Assembly (NCBI GenBank): GCA_904373325.1
Contig: CAJFFP010000021.1
Coordinates: forward strand, 1 to 53,340
Length of the DNA: 53,340 bases
Source of the DNA: Candidatus Gallimonas merdigallinarum
Lineage (GTDB): Bacteria; Bacillota; Clostridia; Christensenellales; Borkfalkiaceae
Reading direction: 5' to 3'
A program made the translations under genes and the position numbers. How positions within the stretch are numbered: the stretch's first letter is position 1; each line of letters opens with the position of its first letter. Below, in pieces: positions 28,286-39,228 of the stretch. Under the pieces are notes generated by a model. The model did not search any database. It saw only the letters and a program-made list of their open reading frames with translations, and was not told where the DNA came from.

Positions 28286-28644
28286 GAGAGGGGCGTGAGC
28301 GGCGGAGAATCCCTGCAAAATCGTCATATGCAAATAAAAAGTGACAGGATATGTTAAGAGAAATTTCCTGCCGCGTTGCAAAAATGTGCTATAATACGGA
28401 GACGGACGGGGCGTCGGTCGGAGTCTCCGCGGCGTCTGCGTCCGAAGAGCGGGCGCGTTCCGCAGGCGGCGGCGCATCCGCGAATCCGATCGCGTGCAAC
28501 GAGGGACGGGGCGAAATGTATTGGCAATCCCGCTCCTTCCGCATGGAAGCCTCAGTTCCTCGGCGCACTTTCGCGGACAAGGCGGTCTCTTTTTAAGACC
28601 GCGCATGACGATACCGGAATTTTTAAAATAAGGAGAGGATACAG
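28286..28644 (+). promoter_or_regulatory. Extended -10 promoter and long leader before the secreted protein
   Basis: TGC-TATAAT at 28387-28395 is an extended -10; a -35 box is weak. The predicted leader is about 245 bases, GC-rich, without a convincing gene, and ends with GCGGTCTC/AAGACCGC near 28582-28601 and an AAGGAGAGG ribosome site. A long leader like this could be regulatory, but no known riboswitch is recognised. Confidence 0.5.
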
Positions 28645-29145
28645 ATGAGCAAAATTGCAAAGAAAGTTGTGTTCGGACTGTTGGCGGCTGTGCTGTTTGT
28701 CGCTCTGCTGATTCCCGGGCTGACCTGCCGCGCGGGTGCGGCGGAGAACGCCGAGGCGGAAGAGAGCGTTTCCGTGCAGGAAGAGAGCGCGTCTCCGAGA
28801 ATCTTCGCGCACCTTACGCTGAGCATTTCGGGCGGCGACGGACGCGGCAACATTTATGCGACGGTCAAAAACGAGTTCACGCTCTTCCCCTCGACGGTGA
28901 ACGTGGTGGTTTCGCTCTACTCTTCGCCGATCGCGAGCACGGACTATGAGAATATGCAGTTGCAGGCGACTGCAAATTCAAACGACCTGAATATGGGCAC
29001 GACGCTGACGGCGATCGCAAACAACGGCGGACGGCAGCTCTATTGGTATGCGGTCGCCGAGTATCAGGAGGGCGGCGGCGCATGGAAGACCATCGAAGCC
29101 GGGCCCGCGCTGTACGACGCGAGAGGGTACTATATCTCCGGCTGA
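28645..29145 (+). CDS. Small secreted protein, unknown function
   Basis: 166 residues. An N-terminal signal peptide (hydrophobic FGLLAAVLFVALLIPGL, then likely cleavage after RAGA) is followed by an acidic stretch EAEESVSVQEESA and a beta-rich domain of about 110 residues (GNIYATVKNEFTLFPSTVNVVVSLYSS; GGRQLYWYAVAEYQEGGGAWKTIEAG). It has no Cys after processing, no lipobox and no LPxTG. Family not recognised. It is single, with a leader upstream and a terminator 20 bases after its stop. Confidence 0.75.
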   Translation: MSKIAKKVVFGLLAAVLFVALLIPGLTCRAGAAENAEAEESVSVQEESASPRIFAHLTLSISGGDGRGNIYATVKNEFTLFPSTVNVVVSLYSSPIASTDYENMQLQATANSNDLNMGTTLTAIANNGGRQLYWYAVAEYQEGGGAWKTIEAGPALYDARGYYISG

Positions 29146-29165
29146 TCTTGGGAATAAGCACGTTC

Positions 29166-29196
29166 AAAGGGGCGCCTCGGCGCCTCTTTTGTTTTG
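29166..29196 (+). terminator. Intrinsic terminator of the secreted protein gene
   Basis: AAAGGGGCGCC-TC-GGCGCCTCTTTTG: an 11-bp stem with one G-T pair, followed by TTTTG. Confidence 0.8.
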
Positions 29197-29292
29197 CCCG
29201 TCGCGCCGCCTGCGCGCCGATCTATTTGTTTTGCTTATACCTCATATAAGAAATTCAAAGCATTTTCGGGCATGGAAAAGCCCGTCAAGCCT

Positions 29293-29321
29293 TTGCCAAC
29301 CCATTTTAAATTTGTTATAAT
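29293..29321 (+). promoter_or_regulatory. Promoter of gdhA
   Basis: TTGCCA (29293-29298), 17 bases, TATAAT (29316-29321), 50 bases ahead of the ATG. Confidence 0.9.
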
Positions 29322-29323
29322 AA

Positions 29324-30706
<1,383 letters not shown>

Positions 30707-30726
30707 GCCGAACTGAAAATGAAGGG

Positions 30727-30759
30727 GATTCCCGCGCAGTCTGCGCGGGAATCTTTTTA
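30727..30759 (+). terminator. Intrinsic terminator of gdhA
   Basis: GATTCCCGCGCA-GTC-TGCGCGGGAATC followed by TTTTTA. Confidence 0.93.
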
Positions 30760-30884
30760 TGTCCGTTCCGCCGTGTCCGGAATACCGCTCCGTCCTCGGT
30801 AAGTCTCCGCGCCGTTCGCGGCACGCCGCCGCTCCGTTCGCGGACGGCGCGGGAGAAATTTTCGGAAAATTTACGGAAAAATTA

Positions 30885-30913
30885 TTTACAATTCTGTGCT
30901 TATCGGTTACAAT
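30885..30913 (+). promoter_or_regulatory. Promoter of the GT-C-like membrane protein gene
   Basis: TTTACA (30885-30890), 17 bases, TACAAT (30908-30913). A further TATAAT lies at 30926-30931. Confidence 0.65.
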
Positions 30914-30950
30914 AGGGAATGGCACTATAATAATAGGGAATACAACGCAC

Positions 30951-32993
30951 ATGAAAAGTAACGGAAAACAGCACAAACACAGCGTATTTTACCGCGTCAC
31001 GCTCATTATCGCGCTGGCGTTCCTCGTCATCGGTCTGGCGTTCCTCGGATCATTCCGCACGACGGGCAGCGCGTTCGAGCTGAAAGCAAAGAGCGAGTCG
31101 GACGCGGATACGCCCTCCGTGATATTCCGTCTTTCCGACCTGACGGAGGAGTCGGACGGACAGACGCAGACGACCAAACTGCGCGTGGTCGCCGTCTACG
31201 CGAACGTGGGCGCGGCGTACCAGAGCGTCGGGCAGAACGCGACGCTCCGCATCGATTGGGCGACGAGCGCGTCCAGCTCCTTCAATGCCTCCTCCCGCCG
31301 CTCCGACATGGTGGTGGAGAACTTCGCCGCGGAAGAGGGTGCGGAGGACGTCGAGACGGAACAGCTCTTTTCGTGGGGCGAGTTCGCATCTGTCGGCGAA
31401 AAATGGACCGTAAGCGACTATTCATACGTCAGGCTCACCGCGCGCACCTGCAACCTGCTCGTCAACGAAGTCGCGTTTGTGGGCGAAAAGCTCGACGCGG
31501 ACGGCGAGGGAACGGGGGAGCTATGTCTCGTGCCTGCGGAAGTGTATTCCGCAACGCCGCTCGTGGGGCAGACCGCCGAGGAAGCCGCGTCCGCCGCGGG
31601 CGCGCTGCTGGACAGGCAGAACTATATCCCTTCCGCCTCCGATTACCGCTTTAATTCCTATTCTGCGGGCGAACGCGCGGCGCTTGCCACCATTGCGGAA
31701 ATGCGCCTCGGTAACGCCTACGGAGAGGGCAATATCTATGAGGGCGAACGCGTCTACGGGTCGCTCGGCGTGGATATTCTCGCGCTCGGTACGGCGATTT
31801 TCGGCATGAGCCCCTTCGGGCTTCGGTTCTTCCCCATGCTTGCCGCGTTCGGTGCGCTGCTCGTCGGCGCGTCCTTCGTGCGGCAGTACGCGGGCAGTGA
31901 CAAAGCGGGCATGATCTTTGCGATCCTGTTCGCGCTTGCAAGCATGACGCTCTCCTTCGGCGGGCTGGGTACGCCGCTCATGATCGGCGTGTTCTTCCTG
32001 CTCGCGTCCGTAAACCTTTGCCACCGCTTCTATGCGCGCGGCATGAAAAAAGCAGGCTTTACTTCCGCGCTTCCGCTCATCCTTTCGGGACTTTCGGCGG
32101 CGTGCGCGGTGTGCGTACACGGCGCGTTCGTCATTCCCGCGATCGGCGTTGCGCTGCTCTTCGCCGCGGGCATGGTGCGCCAATACCGCGCGCGGAGATA
32201 CTATCTCGATAAGGCGATCGCCGCGGCGGAGACGGAGGAATCCGCGCCCGCGCAGGCGACCGAAGAGGAGGAGCTTTCCCCCGCAAAGCGCAAAGTGGCG
32301 GAAGTCGTCTCCGAATACCGCTACAAGAACGCGGCGGCGATCGCGTCGTTCGCGGCGAGCTTCGTCATCGGCGCGCTCGTCATCGCGCTGCTCGCGATCC
32401 TGCCCTCGTACTTTGCATACGTCAAATTATACGATAACCCCGCCGCGCCTGCGCGCAACATTTTCTCGCTGATGTGGAAGGTGTTCGCGGGTGGATTTGT
32501 CGGCGCGAACGCGGGCGTTCCGCAGGGATCGGCATGGAACATCTTCGCCGTCATCTCCCGCACGGGCGGCGAGGCGTACGCCTCCGTATGGGGCGCGTTC
32601 GTCAACCCCGTCTGCCTGCTCGCGCTCGTCTTTGCCGTCGGCTACTGTATCTGGCGCATCGTCTGCCTCATGCGGTCGAAGGAATGGGGCAAGACGGAGC
32701 GTAAAATCACGCGCGAGCTCGCCATTCCGCTCGTCGGCGCGCTCCTTTCGGCGATCGCCGCCATTGCGGCGCAGGAGGCGTACGCGTTCGTGGCTTTGGT
32801 CTACCTCTTCGCCTTTGCGCTCGTCTCGGACGGCGCGGCTGCGCTTTCGGAGAGAGAGGGGCGGTTCGGCAAAGTCGTGCGCGTCTGCCTGTGGGCGGCG
32901 TTCGGACTGCTCGCCGCCATGTTCGTGCTTTACTTCGCGTTTGCAACCGGTCTGCCGCTGCCCGCGTCGCTCATCGCGCGGCTGTTCGGCTGA
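30951..32993 (+). CDS. Polytopic membrane protein, GT-C (PMT/GT39)-like
   Basis: 680 residues from ATG 30951; the upstream extension of the frame overlaps the promoter. Helix 1 is at about residues 15-35. A large extracytoplasmic beta-rich region follows (to about 270), then seven or more helices. The segment ERVYGSLGVDILALGTAIFGMSPFGLRFFPMLAAFGALLVG matches the region after the HPPLGK motif of protein O-mannosyltransferase-like GT-C enzymes, but the HPPL and the acidic catalytic motif are not evident. A lipid-linked glycosyltransferase, or a degenerate relative, is likely. An acidic cytoplasmic loop (TEESAPAQATEEEE) lies mid-protein. Substrate unknown. Confidence 0.6.
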   Translation: MKSNGKQHKHSVFYRVTLIIALAFLVIGLAFLGSFRTTGSAFELKAKSESDADTPSVIFRLSDLTEESDGQTQTTKLRVVAVYANVGAAYQSVGQNATLRIDWATSASSSFNASSRRSDMVVENFAAEEGAEDVETEQLFSWGEFASVGEKWTVSDYSYVRLTARTCNLLVNEVAFVGEKLDADGEGTGELCLVPAEVYSATPLVGQTAEEAASAAGALLDRQNYIPSASDYRFNSYSAGERAALATIAEMRLGNAYGEGNIYEGERVYGSLGVDILALGTAIFGMSPFGLRFFPMLAAFGALLVGASFVRQYAGSDKAGMIFAILFALASMTLSFGGLGTPLMIGVFFLLASVNLCHRFYARGMKKAGFTSALPLILSGLSAACAVCVHGAFVIPAIGVALLFAAGMVRQYRARRYYLDKAIAAAETEESAPAQATEEEELSPAKRKVAEVVSEYRYKNAAAIASFAASFVIGALVIALLAILPSYFAYVKLYDNPAAPARNIFSLMWKVFAGGFVGANAGVPQGSAWNIFAVISRTGGEAYASVWGAFVNPVCLLALVFAVGYCIWRIVCLMRSKEWGKTERKITRELAIPLVGALLSAIAAIAAQEAYAFVALVYLFAFALVSDGAAALSEREGRFGKVVRVCLWAAFGLLAAMFVLYFAFATGLPLPASLIARLFG

Positions 32994-33010
32994 TCGTCGG
33001 GGAGAAAGGC

Positions 33011-34537
33011 ATGGTCGCGAAAATCGTCTGTTACGCCCTCAACGGGCTGGAAGGCGTTCCCGTCGAAGTGGAGACGGACGTCAACCGCGGCATTCCCGCC
33101 TACGAAATGGTCGGGCTGCCCGATACGGCGGTCAAGGAATCCAAGGAACGCGTGCGTTCCGCGCTCAAAAACAGCGGGCTTTCCTTCCCGATGAATAAAA
33201 TTACCATCAACTTTGCGCCCGCGGACCTTCGGAAAGAGGGCGCGTCTTTCGACCTCGCCGTCGCGATCAGCCTGTTGAAGGCGAGCGAACAGCTCGTCGG
33301 CGCGGAGACGGACGGCGTCGTCTTTTTAGGCGAACTCGCGCTCAACGGCGACCTGCGCCCCATTGCGGGACTGCTGCCCATTCTTATCTCGGCGAAGGGT
33401 CACGGCTTTTCCCGCTTCGTCGTTCCCGCAGCGAACGCGCGGGAGGCGAGCTTTCTGGGCGGGGCGGAGATCTATCCCGCCGCAACGCTTGCGGAAGTCG
33501 TGCGCCATCTCACGAACGCCGCGCGCATATCGCCCTTAAAAACGCAGACCTTCGTGCCGCACGGCGCGGAACGAGAGGGCGGCGCGGATTTGAAATACGT
33601 CAAAGGACAGCCCGTTGCGCGGCGCGCGCTCGAAATCGCCGTTGCGGGCGGGCATAATCTGCTCCTCGTGGGACCGCCCGGGACGGGCAAGACGATGCTT
33701 GCGCGCTGTCTGCCCACCGTCATGCCCGATCTCTCCTTTGAGGAGGCGCTCGAAATCACCAAGATCCACTCCGTGGCGGGAACGCTGGGGGAGGAGGGGA
33801 TCGTCACCGAACGCCCCTTCCGTACGCCGCACCACACCGCGACGGTCGTCGCCATGTGCGGCGGCGGCAACCGCGTGCTGCGCCCGGGGGAGATCTCGCT
33901 GGCGCACGGCGGCGTGCTCTTTCTGGACGAGCTTCCGGAGTATCAGCGTTCCGCGCTCGAAGCGCTGCGCCAGCCCTTGGAGGACGGCAAAATCACCGTC
34001 TCCCGCGCGAACGGAAGCGTGACGTTCCCCGCGCGGTTCATGCTCTGCGCGAGCATGAATCCCTGCCCCTGCGGCAATTACGGCTCTGCCGACCGCGTCT
34101 GTACCTGTACGCCCGCGGAGATCAGACGGTACCGCCGCAAGATCTCCGGTCCGCTGCTCGACCGCATCGATTTGCAGGTGGAAGTGGACAGCGTCGCCTA
34201 CGACGAGCTGGCTTCCTCCGAACGGCGGGAAAGCTCGGCGGAAGTCAAAGAGCGCGTGAACGTGGCGCGCCGCATTCAGCGCACCCGATTCGAGGGACAG
34301 GGCGTGAAGGTCAACGCCGAAATGGGGGAACGCGAACTCGACGCGTTCTGCACGCTCACCCGCGAGAGCGAGGAAATTCTGCGCGCGGCGTTCGAGAGAA
34401 TGAAGCTCTCCGCCCGTGCAAGGAGCCGTATCATCAAAGTCGCGCGGACGATCGCCGACCTTGCGGCGAGCGAAGAAATTCTGCCCGCGCACGTCTTTGA
34501 GGCGGTTTCCTACCGCATTTACGATCGGTTGGGATAA
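33011..34537 (+). CDS. comM: YifB/ComM-type magnesium-chelatase-like AAA+ ATPase
   Basis: 508 residues from ATG 33011. The N-terminal ComM domain is VCYALNGLEGVPVEVETDVNRG and LPDTAVKESKERVRSAL. The central AAA+ domain has Walker A VGPPGTGKTMLAR near residue 217, and HGGVLFLDELPEY as Walker B. A Cys cluster CPCGNYGS with CTCTP lies before sensor 2. In Haemophilus and Vibrio, ComM is a hexameric helicase that promotes branch migration during transformation. It is next to dprA, a competence partner. The earlier frame start overlaps the previous gene by 100 bp and is rejected. Confidence 0.93.
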   Translation: MVAKIVCYALNGLEGVPVEVETDVNRGIPAYEMVGLPDTAVKESKERVRSALKNSGLSFPMNKITINFAPADLRKEGASFDLAVAISLLKASEQLVGAETDGVVFLGELALNGDLRPIAGLLPILISAKGHGFSRFVVPAANAREASFLGGAEIYPAATLAEVVRHLTNAARISPLKTQTFVPHGAEREGGADLKYVKGQPVARRALEIAVAGGHNLLLVGPPGTGKTMLARCLPTVMPDLSFEEALEITKIHSVAGTLGEEGIVTERPFRTPHHTATVVAMCGGGNRVLRPGEISLAHGGVLFLDELPEYQRSALEALRQPLEDGKITVSRANGSVTFPARFMLCASMNPCPCGNYGSADRVCTCTPAEIRRYRRKISGPLLDRIDLQVEVDSVAYDELASSERRESSAEVKERVNVARRIQRTRFEGQGVKVNAEMGERELDAFCTLTRESEEILRAAFERMKLSARARSRIIKVARTIADLAASEEILPAHVFEAVSYRIYDRLG

Positions 34538-34570
34538 CCTGCGAGGATACAAAAGAGGGAGGAAAGCGGC

Positions 34571-35653
34571 TTGGACATGGAATATTCCCGCGCGGAACGG
34601 GCAATTCTCTGGCTGTGCGCCAAATCGGGATACGACGAACGCACGCGCGCCGCGCTGCTCCGTGCGGCGGGCGATCCCGCGCGGCTTCTCTCCGATTTTG
34701 AAAAAATTTCCGCGTCGGTGATACAAGACGGGCAAAAGCGTGTATATAAAGGTGACCGTGCGACCCGCGAACGGGAGGCGGACGCGCTCTGCGCGGAGCT
34801 TTCCGAAAAGGGGTACTTCGCCGTCACGGCGGCAAGCGAGGACTATCCCGCCGCGCTCCGCTATGCGTACGACCCGCCGCTCGTCCTGTACGGCGCGGGA
34901 AACAGATCGCTTTTAAGCGAACGCAAATTTTGTATCGTCGGATCGCGCATTCTTCCGCCGTGGGCGGAAAAGACGGGCAGGAAAATATCCGAGGAGCTTT
35001 CGCGGAAGTTTACCGTCGTAACGGGATTCGCCGAGGGCGGAGACAGCGCCGCCATTGCGGGCGCGCTGCCGTCGGGAAAGCTCGTCTGCGTCCTGCCCAA
35101 CGGGCTTGACATATGCTATCCCGCGTCGCACGCGCAGCTCAAACGCGAAGTCGCGCAAAAGGGACTGCTTCTGACGGAATATCCGCCTGCGGCGGGCGTG
35201 CAGAAATATTCCTTTCATGCGCGCAACCGTCTGCTTGCGGGGCTTTCCGAGGGCGTGCTGGTGCTTGCCGCAGGCAGGAAGAGCGGCGCGCTCATCACGG
35301 CGAACTGCGCGCTCGACTGCGGAAGGGAAGTCTTTGCGCTTCCGCACAACGTGGGCGCGGCGCAGGGCGTCGGGTGCAACGAACTCATCAAAAAGGGCGC
35401 GTATCTGTGTACGGGCGCGGAAGATATTTTCGCCGCGTTCGGCATGGAGATCGAGGAGAAACAGGCAGTCAGCCTGACCGCGGGCGAGGCGCGCGTGCTC
35501 GCCGCCTTAAAAGCGGAGGGCGAACTGCACGCGGCAGTCGTCGCCGAGCGGACGGGAATGCCCGTATTCGAGGCGCAGGCGCATCTTTCCTCGCTCGAAC
35601 TCAAAGGACTTGCCGTCAGATCGGGCGGCAACCGTTTCGCCCCGCTGGATTGA
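34571..35653 (+). CDS. dprA: DNA-processing protein DprA
   Basis: 360 residues. An N-terminal SAM-like helical region is followed by the Rossmann-type DprA domain: CIVGSRILPPWAEKTG, VVTGFAEGGDSAAIAGAL, RNRLLAGLSEGVLVLAAGRKSGALITANCALDCGREVFALPHN and GVGCNELIKKGA. A C-terminal winged helix (about residues 295-355) completes it. DprA loads RecA on incoming single-stranded DNA in transformation. It lies between comM and topA, the usual Firmicutes order. The start may be the second Met, two residues on. No late competence genes (comE, comG) are in the window. Confidence 0.94.
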   Translation: MDMEYSRAERAILWLCAKSGYDERTRAALLRAAGDPARLLSDFEKISASVIQDGQKRVYKGDRATREREADALCAELSEKGYFAVTAASEDYPAALRYAYDPPLVLYGAGNRSLLSERKFCIVGSRILPPWAEKTGRKISEELSRKFTVVTGFAEGGDSAAIAGALPSGKLVCVLPNGLDICYPASHAQLKREVAQKGLLLTEYPPAAGVQKYSFHARNRLLAGLSEGVLVLAAGRKSGALITANCALDCGREVFALPHNVGAAQGVGCNELIKKGAYLCTGAEDIFAAFGMEIEEKQAVSLTAGEARVLAALKAEGELHAAVVAERTGMPVFEAQAHLSSLELKGLAVRSGGNRFAPLD

Positions 35654-35696
35654 TTTTTAGAGACATTCGGACGGATCCGTCCGCAAAAGGAGTGCT

Positions 35697-37937
35697 ATGG
35701 ATCTCATCATCGTAGAGTCGCCGAGCAAGGCAAAAACCATCTCGCGCTATCTGAAAGGGAAATATCAGGTAGACGCTTCGGGCGGGCATATCCGCGATCT
35801 TCCGCCCAAACAGCTCGGCGTCGCCGTAGACAACAACTACGAGCCGCGCTACGTCAATTCCCCCGGGAAGGAGGCGATCATCAAACGCCTCTCGGAGGAA
35901 TCCAAAAAGGCGGATAAAGTATATCTCGCAACCGACCCCGACCGCGAGGGCGAAGCCATTTCGTGGCATTTGCAGACGGTGCTCGGGCTGGATACGCAGG
36001 GCAAAAACCGCATCGAGTTCAACGAGATCTCGCCCAAGGCGGTGGAGGCTGCCCTCGAACACCCGCGCACGATCGACTATAATCTCGTGGACGCGCAGCA
36101 GGCGCGCCGCGTGCTCGACCGCCTCGTGGGTTACAAGCTCTCGCCCCTTTTGAACGATAAGATCGGCAACGGTCTTTCGGCGGGGCGCGTGCAGTCCGTC
36201 GCGCTCAGGCTCGTCGTCGAGCGCGAACGGGAGATTCAGGCGTTCAGACCGGAAGAATATTGGACGATAAACGTCGAATTGCAGGACGAGGCGAAAAAGT
36301 TCTCGCCCTTCAAGGCGGCGCTGGAAAAATACAAGGGCAAAAAGTGCAAGATCGGCAACAAGGAGCAGGCGGACGCCGCGCTCTCCGCGCTGGCGGCGGG
36401 CAGATACGCCGTCGCAGCCGTCAAAAAGTCGGTCGCAAAATCCCACGCGCCCGCGCCGTTCACCACGAGCACGCTGCAACAGGACGCTTCCAACAAACTC
36501 GGCATGACCGCGCCCGAGACCATGCTCATGGCGCAGCACCTCTATGAGGGTATCGACGTGGAGGGGCTTGGTCACGTCGCGTTCGTCACCTATATCCGTA
36601 CCGACTCCACGCGCGTCTCTTCGGACGCACAGGCGGCGGCAAGACAGTATATCGAGGCGAATTACGGCAAGGAATATCTCCCCGCAAAGCCCAATTTCTA
36701 CGCCTCCAAAAAGGGCGCGCAGGACGCGCACGAGGCGATCCGTCCCATCGACCTGACGCGCACGCCCGAATCGGTCAAAAAACTGCTCGACAGAAAGCAT
36801 TACAGCGTCTATAAACTCATTTACGAGCGCTTTATCGCCTCCCAGATGACGGAAGCGCTGTACGACGCAATGCAGATCGAGATCGCGAACGGCGACTATA
36901 CGCTCAAAGCGAGCGGCAGGGTGCTCCGCTTCGCGGGCTATACCGCCGTATGGCAGGAATCCAAACCCGCGGGCGCGGGCGAGGAAGAGGAGACGAAGGG
37001 TCTGCTCCCGCCCCTTGCGGAGGGCGATCCGCTTGCCTGCCTCTCCGTCAAGCCCGAGCAGAAGTTCACAAAGCCCCCCGTGCGCTATACCGACGCTTCC
37101 CTCGTCAAGACAATGGAGGACAAGGGTATCGGGCGTCCCTCGACGTACGCGACGATCATCTCCGTGCTCAACAAGCGCAAGTACGTCGAAAAAGAGGGCA
37201 AGTACATGAAGCCTACGGAGGTCGCCTACCGCATCACCGATCTCCTCGTCAAATATTTCCCCGACGTCATGGACGTCGGCTTTACGGCGGACATGGAGTC
37301 CAAGCTGGACGAGATCGAGGACGGCGGCAAGGATTGGCACTCCGTCATCGCGGCGTTCTATCCGCCCTTTGCGGAAAAGCTCCGCTTTGCCAAGACGGAC
37401 GGCGACGAACTGACGGACGTCAAGTGCCCCAAGTGCGGGCATCCCATGGTGCGCAAGAACGGCAAATACGGTACCTATCTCGCCTGTTCCAACTATCCCG
37501 CCTGCTCCAACATCGTGAGCGAGGGGGGGATCGAGACCACAGACACGCCCTGCCCCAAGTGCGGCGCGATGATGGTCGTCAAGAGCGGGCGGTTCGGCAA
37601 ATTCCTCGCCTGCCCCAATTATCCCGCATGCAAATCCACGCTCCCGTTCGGGGAGACCGCCCAGCCCGCCGTGTTTGAGGGGAAATGCCCCGTCTGCGGC
37701 AAGCCGACCAAGAAGCTCCGCACCAAGACGGGCAAGTTCTATTACGGTTGCAGCGGCTATCCCGCCTGCGATTTCCGCAGTTGGGACGAGCCGACGGGCG
37801 AAAAATGCCCCGAGTGCGGCGGCGCGCTCGTGAAAACCGCGCGCGGCGGGATCCGCTGTTCCAACAAGGAATGCCGTTACCGCGTTCCCGCTCCCAAGCA
37901 GGAACAGAAGGAGAAGCGGGAAAAGAAAGATGATTAA
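35697..37937 (+). CDS. topA: DNA topoisomerase I (type IA)
   Basis: 746 residues. N-terminal TOPRIM domain (IIVESPSKAKTISRYL; ATDPDREGEAISWHL). The catalytic tyrosine is in VTYIRTDSTR near residue 298. The core is followed by four C-terminal zinc ribbons, three of the tetracysteine CPxCG type (from about 575, 618 and 660) and a last shorter one, CPECGGALVKTARGGIRC. A Lys/Glu-rich tail closes it. It relaxes negative supercoils. AAGGAG precedes the ATG, and its end overlaps trmFO by 8 bp. Confidence 0.97.
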   Translation: MDLIIVESPSKAKTISRYLKGKYQVDASGGHIRDLPPKQLGVAVDNNYEPRYVNSPGKEAIIKRLSEESKKADKVYLATDPDREGEAISWHLQTVLGLDTQGKNRIEFNEISPKAVEAALEHPRTIDYNLVDAQQARRVLDRLVGYKLSPLLNDKIGNGLSAGRVQSVALRLVVEREREIQAFRPEEYWTINVELQDEAKKFSPFKAALEKYKGKKCKIGNKEQADAALSALAAGRYAVAAVKKSVAKSHAPAPFTTSTLQQDASNKLGMTAPETMLMAQHLYEGIDVEGLGHVAFVTYIRTDSTRVSSDAQAAARQYIEANYGKEYLPAKPNFYASKKGAQDAHEAIRPIDLTRTPESVKKLLDRKHYSVYKLIYERFIASQMTEALYDAMQIEIANGDYTLKASGRVLRFAGYTAVWQESKPAGAGEEEETKGLLPPLAEGDPLACLSVKPEQKFTKPPVRYTDASLVKTMEDKGIGRPSTYATIISVLNKRKYVEKEGKYMKPTEVAYRITDLLVKYFPDVMDVGFTADMESKLDEIEDGGKDWHSVIAAFYPPFAEKLRFAKTDGDELTDVKCPKCGHPMVRKNGKYGTYLACSNYPACSNIVSEGGIETTDTPCPKCGAMMVVKSGRFGKFLACPNYPACKSTLPFGETAQPAVFEGKCPVCGKPTKKLRTKTGKFYYGCSGYPACDFRSWDEPTGEKCPECGGALVKTARGGIRCSNKECRYRVPAPKQEQKEKREKKDD

Positions 37938-39216
37938 AATCATCGGCGCGGGACTTGCGGGGTGCGAAGCGGCGTGGTATCTCGCCGGACGCGGGGAGCA
38001 AGTGGAGCTTGTCGAGCAGAAACCGCTGCGCCGTTCGCCCGCGCACACAAGCGACGCGTTCTGCGAGCTCGTCTGTTCCAATTCCCTCAAAAGCGACGAC
38101 GTGTTCGGGAACGCCTGCGGGCTTTTAAAAGAGGAACTGCGCCGTCTGGGATCGGTCACGATGGCGGCGGCGGAGGAGACGCGCGTTCCCGCGGGCGGTG
38201 CGCTCGCGGTGGACAGAGACCGTTTTTCCGCATACGTCACGCAAAAAATCAGCGCGCACCCGAACATTCGCGTCGTCTGCCGCGAGGAGACCCAACTCCC
38301 CGCGGAGGGCATCGTCGCCACGGGTCCGCTGACGGACGGCGCGCTGTACGAGGCGATCGCCGCGCGGTTCGGCGGCGCGCTGCACTTCTACGACGCGACC
38401 GCGCCCGTCGTCACCGCCGAGAGCGTGGACCGCGCGCATACCTTTACGGGCGACCGCTACGGCAGGGGGACGGGCGACTATATCAACTGCCCTATGAATA
38501 AGGCGGAGTACGAGCTGTTCGTTCGGGAACTTCTCGCCGCCGAAAAGGTGACGCTCCGCGACTTTGAAAAGCGGGAGATCTTCGAGGGCTGTATGCCCGT
38601 CGAGGTCATGGCGTCCCGCGGGAAAGACGCGCTGCGCTTCGGCACGTTCAAGCCTGTGGGACTGGCGGATGAGGAGGGCAAACGTCCTTACGCCGTATTG
38701 CAGCTCCGCCGCGAGAACGAAGAGGGAACGCTTTTGGGGCTGGTCGGCTGCCAGACCAATCTCAAATTCGGCGAGCAGAAGCGGGTGTTTTCCATCATTC
38801 CCGCGCTGAAAAACGCCGAATACGAGCGGTACGGCGTCATGCACCGCAACACGTTTTTAGACGCGCCCAACGTTCTCAACGCCGATTTTTCCGCCAAGGA
38901 TTCGCCCATGCTCTTCTTTGCGGGGCAGATCACGGGCGTGGAGGGGTATGTGGAGAGCGCGATGAGCGGACTGCTCGCGGCGATCCATTATCTTACGAAA
39001 CTGCGCGGAAAAACGCCCGTCGTGCCGTCTGCGGCGTGCGTGTGCGGCGCGCTCTCGCGCTATATCGCAGCCCCGAACAAACATTTCCAGCCCATGAACG
39101 CCAATTACGGCATTTTAAGCGGGTTGGAGATCAGGGATAAAAAAGAGAAAAAACGTCTGATGGCGGAGCGCGCGCTTGAAGAGATCGAGCTCTTCCGCGC
39201 TTCGCTCGATGAATAA
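37930..39216 (+). CDS. trmFO: Methylenetetrahydrofolate-tRNA-(uracil-5-)-methyltransferase TrmFO
   Basis: 428 residues. An N-terminal FAD-binding GAGLAGCEAAW, the catalytic region ELVCSNSLKSDD (Cys near 49), YINCPMNKAEY, and EGCMPVEVMA (the second Cys near 218). C-terminal block FFAGQITGVEGYVESAMSG is diagnostic. It makes ribothymidine at U54 of tRNA using methylene-THF and FADH2 in Gram-positive bacteria. The 8-bp overlap with topA shows translational coupling. glyA at 43 kb makes the same folate donor. Confidence 0.97.
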   Translation: MIKIIGAGLAGCEAAWYLAGRGEQVELVEQKPLRRSPAHTSDAFCELVCSNSLKSDDVFGNACGLLKEELRRLGSVTMAAAEETRVPAGGALAVDRDRFSAYVTQKISAHPNIRVVCREETQLPAEGIVATGPLTDGALYEAIAARFGGALHFYDATAPVVTAESVDRAHTFTGDRYGRGTGDYINCPMNKAEYELFVRELLAAEKVTLRDFEKREIFEGCMPVEVMASRGKDALRFGTFKPVGLADEEGKRPYAVLQLRRENEEGTLLGLVGCQTNLKFGEQKRVFSIIPALKNAEYERYGVMHRNTFLDAPNVLNADFSAKDSPMLFFAGQITGVEGYVESAMSGLLAAIHYLTKLRGKTPVVPSAACVCGALSRYIAAPNKHFQPMNANYGILSGLEIRDKKEKKRLMAERALEEIELFRASLDE

Positions 39217-39228
39217 AGGAGGAACAAT

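Noticed and set aside
28351-28648. Overlapping frames of 80-90 codons in the leader of the secreted protein
   Set aside because: Arg/Ser/Ala-rich translations of GC-rich sequence without ribosome sites.
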